Positions 11,651 through 22,684 of a DNA stretch of 64,000 bases are shown in pieces. Source of the stretch: Pegea sp. RAD2-039 (Eukaryota; Chordata; Thaliacea; Salpida; Salpidae); assembly GCA_034620365.1 (NCBI GenBank), contig JAQGEQ010000023.1:124001-188000 (forward strand), read 5' to 3'. The position numbers were made by a program, and so were the translations under genes. The stretch's first letter is position 1. The number at the start of each line of letters is the position of its first letter. The notes beneath the pieces are model-generated. The model searched no databases and was not told the origin of the DNA. It saw nothing but the letters and a program-made list of their open reading frames with translations.

Positions 11651-13920
11651 TCCCGGCTGAAGCAAACCTCTACTATTATCATTTTATATCTGTAATGTTA
11701 TTAGTAACACTGATAGTGATTCCTTGTACTTACTAGAAGATTTTAATAGATTGTTCATATGATTTTGGCCAATTTTATAACTACCATTTCTCTAACTCAA
11801 AATATTCATGAACCTTATACTTCACGGCGCCATATTTTGATTCCCTTAATTTGTAGCATCTCAAAACTTAACATTCACAGACTGCCAAATTCTTTCTTCT
11901 CTTCCACGTACGATCGTTTCATTATTTCTTTCATAGTTCAGTTTAATCCATTTGTAAATGCCTTTACTGGTGATATGATCTATCCTAACTATTATAGAAC
12001 CATCTTTGAAAAGATGCATCAATCCTCCTCTAACTGGAAATGCAAGATTAATGAAGAGCTGTACTTACAATCATTTTATGGCAGTCTCATTCAAATTCTG
12101 AACAATTCTATTTAAGGATTTGTTTCGCTAAAAACTGTCTTTTATCTCAATCGTATCAAAACTTTTATTGTATAAAAGTATTTTATATACGAAAATCTAA
12201 AGTTGAAAATTTCTATAAAGTAAAATACATGAAAGTGGCACGATTACAAAGAAATCGAAATTTGTAACAGCGGCTCATCACGTAAACTCTATAGTTTATT
12301 AAATCGAAAATATATTTTGGCCATACCACCCTTGTCGATGAAAATAAAAATGATATCTCAATGATCCTAAAAAGGCGGATTTTTTCAAAAATTCTTCACC
12401 AAAGACAACGATTCTAATAATATTATTCTTAAAACCTTTTACAGAAATCAAATCTGAATGAAAGATGATTTTATTACCACTGATCTTGATATTTTTATTA
12501 CATATTTTTAATTCTTTATTATATTTCACTTAATTATGTCGTACACCTGAAAAAAATTCTTATTTTGTCAAATGTTTTCTTTATTTTATAATGCAGTCTG
12601 GATTACACATCTCTAATTCTTCATTATTCTCTAGTTATAGAACTTCCTAATAGAGGAGCTTCATCATTATCCTAGTCTATCGAAAAGGAGATAGATTTAA
12701 GCCACTAAAATAACAACCAATTTTTTTACCCTAACTTTCTGCCGAATCTTTCAAATGATTATATCACAAAAATTTGTTAAATTGATATTTCCAAAAGAAA
12801 TTTTGCTTTTTTATTATCCATTTAGTTTCCTTCCTTTTCGATCTTCCGGTAATCAGCTATTATTTTGTCTCAACCAGTGGCTATATTCCCCAAAACACTC
12901 AGATATTAAATAGACATATGCAGGGCTTTCGAGTCAGTTTCATTTCTCATTTTAGTAAAAACTGTCAAGCAATTACTAGCAACCCTACTCTTGTCTCTTG
13001 TATTAAACAAGATCTTAAAAATAGACAATTAAGCGGCATCATCAAAAGATGTTTCATGCTTTCTTGGAGTTTTCAGCAATGTTACCCAAGGCGGCATTAT
13101 CAGTCATTTCCTCTCTTTAATATTGATATCGCTGATGTCACAGTTTGTTCTTCATATTTGCACATCTTTATATCTTATTTTCTAAAATTAAACAGTATAT
13201 AACCAATAGATACAAACAAGTGTGTTTGAACATCGTATCTACTAAAGCAAAACTGAAGGAAAACAAATGTTATATAGGAATGTTTAGATGAATTTTTATT
13301 TAAAAAAAACAACTTGAAGAGGTTGATTAACAATAAAAGTTATTGATAATAAGAATATATTTCTTACATTGAATTGGAAGAGTTACAACTTTAAAACATG
13401 TTTGATAAAAAAAATTATGTTTGTAAAAATTCATTCATTTAAATGAAATAAAATTGTATTTACTAGAAGAATCTATTACTTTTAAATTTATTAATATACA
13501 AAAAATATATCAAGGTTTTTGAAAGCTGCTATCTGTTATTATAAATCACTTAAAAAAATCTTCTCTTTGCTGTATTGTTCAAAATGTTACAAGTAAAAAA
13601 TTAAATAAGCAGACCGTCTGAAAATTTGTTGAAACTCACAAAGTTGTTGCTGTATGTAAAACATCTTTTCATTGTTGACTTTTAACTTGCTTGATTGACA
13701 TATATATATCGATGTTTATAGCGTTTGTTTAGTTTTATTTTAACTGTAGTTGCTGCAATACTATATAGCATAAACAAAAAAGAAGTAAACAGAAAACCAC
13801 AAAAATTTAGAGTAAACATCAACAACCTTACAAAAAATTGTCCAGTTAATACTTTTAGCTGTTTAAAAAATAAAAATTGTTTGTCATTCTAGTAAGTGAT
13901 TAATATTTTGTCTGTCTGAA
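11651..13920. other. non-coding DNA, only spurious open frames
   Basis: Open frames at 11759-12115 (+), 12299-12529 (-) and 12918-13202 (+) lack family resemblance, splice support or codon bias, and are rejected as genes. 11650-13200 is somewhat less AT-rich and may be old transposon sequence. 13200-13920 is plain AT-rich. Confidence 0.4.
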
Positions 13921-13921
13921 T

Positions 13922-13932
13922 TAAATATAAAG
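13922..13932 (+). promoter_or_regulatory. TATA-like box of the secreted peptide gene
   Basis: AAATATAAAGC lies about 40 bp upstream of the ATG at 13967, with a TCAGTT initiator-like word at 13945-13950. The spacing is compatible with a TATA-driven start and a very short 5' leader. Inference from position only. Confidence 0.35.
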
Positions 13933-13966
13933 CAGCAAATTTAATCAGTTGAACAAAGTCAGAGCT

Positions 13967-14682
13967 ATGAATGTAAGTTTTTCTCAAAGTTTGAAATTCA
14001 TTTGAAATGTAGTTTTCCATTTACTATTTTCTTATTTGAATTCTCAGGCAAAAACTTCAATTATCTTTCTACTTGTGCTAGTTGCTGTAGAAATTTCTTC
14101 TGTCCATGGAGGCTGCTGGAGAGGTAAAGGTTGTCTAGGTGATGATGGAATCGAACACAATGATGGTGATAGTTGGGTGACTGCTAGTTGTCGTGGATGC
14201 TCTTGCAGTGTGTCAAAACGAGTACTGGTAAGCTACATGAAATATTTTTAAACTATTAATATGTCGAAGATTAATTCCAGAAAGTGTGTAAAAGTGCAAA
14301 GTACGCCAGAAGAGGAAAGATCATTGTTGTAAAACCAAAACATGTGGACGCAGTAAAACGAAACAAGAAGTTTAGATGTCGTGTTGTATCTTCACCAGAA
14401 AATTATCCGCAGTCACTGATTGTTCATTTTGTTGAAGAAATAAAAGAAAATAGTTGCTGCTCAAAGTAAGACAACCTTGTAATTGATCTATTATTTGCTT
14501 TCATGCTAACTTATTTGATTGGTGGGTGTAAACATGTATTAATTGCAAACAGAATCATGAAATACTTCGTTTCATCTCCTAATTGTGCCGTTAAACACAA
14601 TTATGAAGAATGTACCAGCAAGATTATCAATATAGAAACTGGAGGTCCGTGTACAGAGGGTAGTATATCAGCAATTGGCTAA
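13967..14682 (+). CDS. secreted cysteine-rich protein, microseminoprotein/VWC-like
   Basis: Exons 13967-13972 (only ATG AAT), 14048-14227, 14281-14465 and 14553-14682 join in frame to 166 residues. Residues 1-20 are a clear signal peptide (MNAKTSIIFLLVLVAVEISS) with likely cleavage after VHG. The mature part starts GCWRGKGC, has SWVTASCRGCSC (the W...C..C.C pattern of microseminoprotein/PSP94 and single VWC domains), a Lys-rich middle, then ENSCCSK and C-terminal cysteines spaced NC...EEC...GGPC, like the second half of microseminoproteins. If the last intron is retained, the TAA inside its GTAAGA donor ends a 124-residue form at 14469. Expected to be extracellular; its role (defence, reproduction or signalling) cannot be told from sequence. 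Confidence 0.7.
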
Positions 14683-16694
14683 ATCATCAAAATTAATCAA
14701 CAGATTCTATACCAAACAAAAATATTTAGTTTAATTGCATTTTTTGCTTGTAGTAAAAATAAAAAATCAGAGATAAATGTATTGAATCATTAGCTTTTTT
14801 TTAAAATCATTTTTATTTGTTTTGTAAAGTTTAGTTTAAAAGCAAGTTGAGGTAAATGATTTAATGTACCAATTATTAACCATTGTTTGTATGGCAACAT
14901 CAAAAAGGCGTTTATTTGTGATGTCAGCAATGCTGGTTCGAATTTCATCTAGTGAATAAAGATTTCATTAAAAGCTAACGAGGTTCAACAAAACTGATCT
15001 TTAGCACCAACATTAATTGGTTGATAGTGTCAAAAAGTGGTTGTCTACTGCATCACCCATCAAAATGGTAGTTTTGTTCTCTAAACCAATAAGAATTTAA
15101 CTGAAAACTTGTATATGCTTTTATGGCATAAAGTCTTACAGCTTAAAAAAATATCAGATATGAAGTTAATAAAATACTAAATATGACTTATTAATTAATA
15201 GAGTATTAAATTTTGTTCTTTTTAAATATTAGTGGCTTTTATGGTTTCTTTTTATGTTTCTTGCGAAAGGTGAATTACAATTTATTATATTAAGACAGTA
15301 ACCCACTGAAACTTTTTTTAAATTATTGCTGAGAGATATATTTTATGTTCCAAATACCTTTTTATATTCTCAATAATTTCAAAAATACTTTTTAAGAAGT
15401 TTTAGGAAGTAAACTATCCTTAGAATCAACTTTTTACTACAAATTACTTAAATAATCGTGAAGTACATGATTTATAAATAAGAAATGGTTTGCTCAACCA
15501 AAGTAGCTTTTGTTTGTAACTATAAAAAGGGGCTCTACAGAGCTAGAGTTTAATTCAACCTTACATCGTAATTTGACACAAATTTGTTGGAACATTGTCA
15601 TTTAAATATGTCATAACTTCAATAGATATAAATCTTTAATGAGATGTAAAAGAAGTTACTAAACAATAAATTGAATAACAAAATCATCATTTTAATTGGA
15701 ACAAATAACTTTCTTGAACATTAAAAAATGATTTATTTGACAAATAATAGTAAATTTTTAAAGTTTGAATAATATTTTTAAAGTAGATCTTTGGTACTGA
15801 TATGTCGTTTTGATAAGGTTTTTTATTATTATGCGGAAGATAATGACGAGCTAAAAACTGGTATACAACCAAATTACAACAAAATAAGGAACAAAATAAA
15901 AACTTGGATGAAAAAGTCGGTGGTTGCTAGTGAATCCTTTTCAGCTGTTTTCAAACTATTAGAGAGCTCCTTCTTATTTTGATATCGCATTTTAAGCATT
16001 TTAATTCAAACTTTTTGAAAACTAAAACTTCTGATAAACGCTAAAACTTTAAGGTGCAATAATTATACTGCAGAAAAAAAGGGGAGATTTATTTAGGGCT
16101 GAAAAGGATAGTTGTCTAAATAAAGTTCAGTTATATAAACTGCTAGTTGGTATTAATACTAGTTAATTATAAATAGTATGCATATTTATAATACATAGCG
16201 TAGCACTTAACATTCTAACTGTTATAAGTTTGTTTACTTTTTTAATACTTGCATGCTAGGGAAACTCCCTAAAATATCTTATAAAAGTATTTTATAATTT
16301 TAATTTCATGATTTAACGAGTTTTTAGTATGTAGATAAAAATACTTTTAAAATATTTTTGGCTAAAATATCTTATTTGTAACAACCATAGTTAAAAAAAT
16401 CTTTAAATATGTTAAGTAAATTTGAAATTTGAATACTTAGATAGCATTTTAATTTAAAAAATCTATGAAAATAGGTAAACTCATTACTAAAATGTATCAT
16501 CTACTAATAATAACATTATCAAAACCATTTGAAGAAGATAGAAATAGGAAATATTGTTGTATTACTTACTTTGAAGTTTTATAAATCTTGTTATTGCTGT
16601 TTTTTGTCAAATAGTATATAAGTTTATTTAATGTTTGTTTTTGTTAAGGGTTTCTCTATTATTTTTATGATATATTTTAGAAATAAAATTTGAA
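14683..16694. other. intergenic DNA
   Basis: No supported gene. A TATAAAAAGG word at 15521-15530, followed by GGCTCTACAG, could be a core promoter, but no open frame follows it. The open frame at 15791-15982 (+) has no recognisable family. Confidence 0.4.
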
Positions 16695-18401
16695 ATGAAG
16701 ATAGATATTCATAATCACATTCTACCTGCGTGTCTACCAGATCTTGAAAAAGTAAGATCAAAGTATTTTTGTCACTAATAGAATTTATTTTATTTAAAAG
16801 GTATTGATTTAAGTTTATAAACAAATCTTTCAAAATTCTTTAGGTTTATACTTTTTAATAAGCTGTAAATTCTGTTCAATTTTTTTCTATTTTAAATTGT
16901 AGATATTTTTGAAACTGTTTTTATTAAAAACTCATCTGCTAAAATATTTATTTCTTATTTAAACTGAAAGCTTTTAACTTTGATATACATTTTATCTTTA
17001 GAAATATGGATGCAAGGGATTTTTAAGCATGCATCCATATAAAGATGTGAGTTTATGTTTCTAAAAAGTGATAACAGATAATAATTTCTTTTTTTTTCTT
17101 TCTTCTACGCAACAAGATGATTTTAAAGCTGATGTTTTTTAAATTAGAATAAAATTGAGTTAAGAAAAGATGGTAAGCACTTTCGATATGTTGAAGAAAA
17201 TTGTTGGAATGTAGAAGCAAGAATCAAAGATATGGATAAAACAGGTTTTTGTGTCTTTAATAAAGATGTATTTTAATTTATTTTATGGCAGGTGTAACAA
17301 TACAAGCTCTTTCTACTGTTCCTGTGATGTTTTCATATTGGGCTAAACCACGTGAAGCTTTAGACTTGAGCCAATTTTTGAATAATGATTTAAAAACTTC
17401 AATTGAAAAGTTTGAAAATTTTAATTGAGATTTTATCTGAATAAATAAACTTTAGATACCCAAAACGTTTTGTTGGATTAGCAACACTCCCAATGCAGGA
17501 CCCTCAACTAGCAGCAACTGAAATGAGAAGATGTGTAAATGAACTTGGATTTTCAGGGGTTCAAATCGGCTCTCATATTAATGATTGGAACCTAAACGCC
17601 ACTGAATTATTGCCATTTTGGAAAGTTAGTTTAATTTTATACTTCCAGCTTTTTAGTTGATTTGTTAAATCAGGAAGCGAATGATTTGGAATGCTCTGTC
17701 TTTGTTCATCCATGGGATATGAAACTAGATGGAAGAATGCAGAAGTTTTGGGCGCCTTGGCTAGTTGGTAATCTCATGTTTTTACTAATGATCTCTGAAT
17801 CCCTCCTTTGTGTAGGAATGCCATCTGAAACCGCGCACGCAATCCAGTGTATGCTATTTGGAGGAGTTTTAAGAAGATTTCCAAAATTAAAAGTATGAAA
17901 TGAACTAGAAGTGAAGATTTATCATTTACTCTTCTTAGGTTTGCTTTGCTCATGGTGGAGGAGCTTTTCCTTTTACTGTAGGTCGGATGCAGAAAGGTTT
18001 TACTTGTCGCCCTGATCTTTGTGCCACTGATACTGATGTACCTCCAATCGAGCAGCTTGGAACTTTCTACACTGATAGTTTAGTTCATAGCCACAAATCT
18101 CTTGATCTACTTGTCGACGTCATTGGCGAAGTTTGTTTTGCTGTTGCTACTAGCAACTGATTTTCTGAGTAACTTTTCAGAATCGAGTTATATTAGGTAC
18201 CGACTACCCGTTCCCACTCGGTGAGGATCACGCTGGACACTTGATTGAATCCAATGCCAATCTGAGTTCTGCTCTTAAAGTCAGCTCGTTCAACTCTTTA
18301 AACTAATTTTTACGTTTTTTCAATTTCAGGATAAACTGCTGTTTGAAAATGCTCTAGAATTTTTAAATCTTGACATAAAAGATTTTGAGGAAAATATTTA
18401 A
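16695..18401 (+). CDS. ACMSD: 2-amino-3-carboxymuconate-6-semialdehyde decarboxylase
   Basis: Ten exons (16695-16751, 17002-17046, 17148-17244, 17292-17409, 17456-17624, 17674-17767, 17816-17892, 17939-18130, 18181-18279, 18330-18401) join in frame to 339 residues (human 336). ACMSD is a cytosolic zinc amidohydrolase-fold decarboxylase that diverts the kynurenine pathway away from quinolinate and de novo NAD synthesis. All metal ligands are present: HNH at residues 6-8, His174 in FVHPWD, His224 in CFAHGGGAFP and Asp291 in LGTDYPFP. Other family signatures are ENCW, LSTVPVMFSYWAKP, RFVGLATLPMQ and GVQIGSHIN. The start MKIDIHNHILP equals the usual N terminus. Intron 6 is only 48 nt, and intron 4 uses a weak GTTTGA donor. 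The gene looks intact and functional. Confidence 0.97.
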
Positions 18402-18688
18402 TTTTTCCATGACTAGTTTTCAGTGTGAATTTTTTTATTAATCTTTTGCTGCTATTATGTTTTTCAGTTTCTTCTAAACCACTTCTAATTAAGTTAATAT
18501 TCTTACTCTTATATTTTGATTTAAAATATTCTAATACCTTAGTATTATAACTTTTATTTTGAATATAAATTTTATATAATTATTTTATCATGTAATTATT
18601 GCATTTAGAGGAATAATCAAGCTTAACAACTTTCACCAAATTTATTTCTATAGAAAAGTTTTTTTCATGATTTCTATTAATTAAATTG

Positions 18689-18928
18689 CTAATTTCTATT
18701 TTTAGGTGTCTCATTTTCAAATATAATAATTTCAGTTTTGCCTAAAATATATTTATTTGAGTCTATTTTAAAGATTTCGAAATTTATTCCGTACCCATTT
18801 CTTATATTCCAAATTTCATGCACTTGAAACTGATTTGTTTTTGTTGAAATAAAATCATGAAATGTTTTTTCTGTTAACCAACGTTTGTCATCACTTGACA
18901 TATAGCCACTATCATTTAATATTTTCAT
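18689..18928 (-). CDS. hypothetical small protein (79 aa)
   Basis: A single ATG-initiated frame of 79 codons, convergent with ACMSD. The composition is protein-like, with two Trp, a FQVHEIWNIRNGYGINFE segment and a DSNKYILGKTEIIIFE strand-like end, while the reverse strand and other frames are closed. I do not recognise it. It could be the last exon of a longer gene extending to the right, but no convincing upstream exon was found. It may also be chance. Confidence 0.35.
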   Translation of the reverse strand: MKILNDSGYMSSDDKRWLTEKTFHDFISTKTNQFQVHEIWNIRNGYGINFEIFKIDSNKYILGKTEIIIFENETPKNRN

Positions 18929-20383
18929 GATTTATTCAACTACGATTAATACCATCACCATCAACTCAATCTTAATCATTTAGAAGATATGCTAAAAACT
19001 AGTGAGTTGTCTCACTAAAAGACTAATATACAAGATCTTATAACTTTCTTCTGACACATTTTTGGTGATTTTTTGTAACTTACACTATTTAACTTTGAAT
19101 TCCTCTACGATCCTTAGAATTTCATCTATAAAATGTTTGGTGCTGACTAAAAAATAATTCATTAATGATGCTATATAGTTTAGATATCTTTGATTAATTT
19201 TATTATCTAACAGCTTAATTAATATAAGATTAGTATAAACACTAGATAAATTTCATGTAATATTCAAAAGAAATTAATTTTGTTAAATTATAAAAGACTT
19301 AAACCAAAATTATTAAATTTTCTTTGTATGGACAAATGTGTTCTACTCACAACATTGGTATCTGGTAGTTTCATACAAAAACTTGTTTTTATTTCGCTAG
19401 ATTGTAGTTTTAGCAACTATCATAACACTTGAATTTAGTCATACACAAAACTAACAACATAAATCTTTAGTCAAGCATATATTTGAATAATTATTGCTGA
19501 TTGGATAATGCTTATGATCTAAATTATGATTTAGATTTTGTAAATTCTGATTGGTTAAAACTTATGAAGTAGCTTCTAAGGGGTCTTCTTGCTCTTAGAA
19601 GAATTCCTCATTTGCAGAGGCGATTTGAATGTATTCGTTTCTGCAGGATACAACTTAGCACCACTCTTCAAGCTTTTTGAAAGTCTACGACTTTTCACTG
19701 ATATCTTAGTAAGAAATTGTTTGAAGTTTGGCGACATAAAAATCTTTGCAAATTTTCATCTTTTTGAGCGCATCTTTAAGAGTTATAAGTTTTTGGATTA
19801 TGATCAAACTTGTTATTGGATTGAAAAGTCTCATTTTCCGAGAGTTTTTAAAATGTAAAAGCTCTGTAAGAATTTTAATGCAGCAATTAAGCATAAAATA
19901 ATTGAGAGTATATTAGGATAATGCATAATGTATAAAGATAATCTTGAAAAACCTATCAAAATTGATTAATGATTTTGTGGTGAAACTGGTCTTTTTACAA
20001 ATTAACATTAAGATTGCTAGAAATGATTAAACTTGTTGTTAGTTGGCAATTATTTTTATTTTACACAAGTAGGTATGAAATAATAATTTTTTAATCAGAG
20101 TTAGAGCTTCAACTGAGTTTAATTGAAACTTTATTCAAAGGAATCGAAAATTGTAAACCAATTAATTATATCTTATTTAGTCTTCATTTTTTTGACAACA
20201 AATTTTTGTGTTTGAGATTCTAACAGCAAAAAAATTATTTTTTATTATTCAAATTATTTTTATTTGGTTTTAACAAACTTTCTGCCATCATGTGATGAAA
20301 AGAATGAAGATGAAAAGATAAAGTATTTCTAAGAATTACAAAAAGATATACTTTAGCTCATTTTACTCATTTAGCAATATACT
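18929..20383. other. intergenic AT-rich DNA
   Basis: Two overlapping opposite-strand open frames at 19589-19894 are the only long frames. Neither has family resemblance or splice signals. The rest is A/T-rich with nothing recognisable. Confidence 0.45.
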
Positions 20384-20772
20384 TATTTATTTCAATAAAT
20401 GCGAAAGAAGGTGCCTGAAGAGAGCACCTCTCACTAATACATATTCTCACAAATAATATCTATTAAGTTAGAAATATAGAAAGCAAAATATGCAACACAT
20501 GGTAGTTCAGTAGTCCTCAAAGCATATAACAGTGAACAATTACATAGAATGTTAATAATATAAAAAAGAGAAAAGCCCACAGTTTAGAAACGGCAGTATT
20601 GAACTATTACAACGGTTCAACTTCTGCTTGAACAACGGGAGCGACATCGACATGGCAATGTCTGATGGTAGCTGGTTCCATGTACTAATTGTGCAGTATG
20701 AAAAAAAATTCAATCTGATTAATATACCGGTTGATATGGGTTTATTAAGATGTAATGTGTGTCGTCTAAGTT
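20384..20772 (-). mobile_element. CR1-like LINE, 3'-end copy A
   Basis: Minus-strand copy with an ATAAATAAAT-type tail at the left end. About 370 bp align word for word with copy B (for example AGCATATAACAGTGAACAA, TTCAACTTCTGCTTGAACAAC and AGCTGGTTCCATGTACTAAT). It stops abruptly at GTGTGTCGTCTAAG, exactly where the TTTATTTATTAC tail of copy B begins, so B either landed in A or A was 5'-truncated against B. Confidence 0.7.
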
Positions 20773-20775
20773 TAT

Positions 20776-21470
20776 TTTTATTTGTTTATTTATTACAATA
20801 AATGCGAAGGAGGGTACCTAAAGAGAGTACCTCTCGCTAACACACATTCTCACAATTAACATCTATTTAGTCAAAAATAGAAAGTAAAAGATGTAACACA
20901 TGGTATTTCGATAGCACTCAAAGCATATAACAGTGAACAAGTACATGGAATGCTAATAATATAAAAAAGAGAAAAAAAATCACAGTTTAGAAATTACAAT
21001 GTTGGCAATATTAAAACGGTTCAACTTCTGCTTGAACAACGCAAGTGACTTCGACATGCCAATGTCTGATGGCAGCTGGTTCCATGTACTAATTGTGCGG
21101 TATGAGAAAAAATTTGCTCTGACCGATGTACTAGGGGATATAGGCTTATTAAGGTGTAATGTGTGTCGTCTGAGCTGATATAACTTGAGGGAAGGATTAA
21201 TGGAAAAGAAAGCATCAAATTTAAGGTCGGTTAAATTGTGGATAATTTTAAAAATAAGAATTAAATCGTATTTAATCCGTCGATTTTCCAAAGTATCTAG
21301 ATTTAAGAAGCTAAGACGATGTTTATAACTATCGTATTTGATATTAAGTTTCCTGCATACCAATCTCGTGAATGTTGCCTGGATAGATTCGATTTCTTTT
21401 TATATCACCAACTTGATATAGCATCCATGCACTGACATTGTATTTAAGAATGTATGACATGTATGTGTAC
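20776..21470 (-). mobile_element. CR1-like LINE, 3'-end copy B
   Basis: The longest copy in the window. The frame 21363-20980 encodes the last ~127 residues of a non-LTR reverse transcriptase: YKHRLSFLNLDTLENRRIKYDL, FKIIHNLTDL, RRHTLHLNKP and FFSYRTISTWNQLPSDI, ending LFKQKLNRF. Upstream coding (to about 21470) is interrupted by an in-frame stop just before KEIESIQATFTR, so the copy is 5'-truncated and inactive. Its 3' UTR supplies the words used by the other tail fragments and by the SINE at 29.8 kb. Confidence 0.85.
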
Positions 21471-22684
21471 TAACAATTTTGAGAGGCATTTTTTTATGTA
21501 TTGGCTTTGAGGTTGGAAGAAAGAGTTTTTATAATTATTCCTTTAAATTTACAAATAAGATCAAAAACAACCTTTTAAACCATAAGTTTTCTAAAATAAA
21601 GTTATATATATAGTTTTGATTAAATTAAAAAAAAAAAATATTTTAAATTAATTTCATTTTAACAAATGATTAATGCTTCTATTTTTGAAATATCAGATAT
21701 ACATTTCAATTTAATTTGTTTGACTAAGCGTAAACTTTTTTGCAAAAAGTTTAATATATGAAATTATTTTTTCATATGAAATTTTACCAAAATAAAATTC
21801 ATTTACAATAAATCAAAAAATATTTATAGAGTTAATTTATCGACATTTTTACTTCTGATTTAAATCAATCTTAAGGTGTTTGTGTCAAATTTGTGAACTA
21901 GGTATTTCCACTATGTATACACTCTGTTGAAGTTTGTATTATAAGTCTTTCTTCTAGTAGATTTTATAAAATTAATTTTTATTGTTGCTTTAATAGCTGT
22001 TAAGACGGTTATAATGGCTGTTTCTAAAAGATGCTAAGTCTGAGCTTTAGTTCTTTTTTAAGCTTACGTTTTCAAAGTCGGTTTATATCTAATAATAATG
22101 AAAGTTTTCTGGAAGAGCAATAAGATTTTAGGCCTTTATCACATAAAAAATGTAGTATTGCAGGCCTAGAAACTTTTAGTAAAAAGCTAGCTGAATCAAT
22201 TCAGAAAATTCACCAATAAAACTCGATCCTTATCTATCCCACCAAGAATAAATTAGTTTTGCAGACAAATATTAAGTTGGTTTTCTAACGTCTTAACCTA
22301 GAATTAGTTCCTTAGAGTAAAACAAGAGCAAATTGAAAAGTCAGCTATCTTCCTTAAAGAGAGCGTTAACGTAGCTCTTAGAAATGAGTAGATTTTATTA
22401 TAAAGTTTTTAGACAAAATTTTTGTCAATTCAAACGTATATTGCTTTATGTTTATGATAAGATTTTCTGTTAAATAAAAATTCCTTCAATTAAGTTATAG
22501 AAACTAGAATATTTAAGAAAAAAAATTTGGAAGCTCTAATTGTTACTGTAAAAATAACAACTTTGCATACTTTTAAAACTAGTAAATACACCATTAACGA
22601 ATCTTTCAAAACTTTTTCATTTTGTTGTTGACATTTATCGATTATGATTTTATGTATTTCTTGACTTGAAGCTTTATAATAAAA
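21471..22684. other. intergenic DNA upstream of LRRC45
   Basis: AT-rich. 22000-22400 is slightly less AT-rich, with broken short frames and no recognisable product. No promoter element stands out. Confidence 0.4.

Noticed and set aside
12299..13202. Open frames at 12.3-13.2 kb as genes
   Set aside because: No homology, no paired splice sites, and composition like the flanking repeat debris.
15521..15530. TATA box at 15.5 kb as evidence of a gene
   Set aside because: No coding exon or RNA gene is recognisable downstream; in such AT-rich DNA the match is expected by chance.
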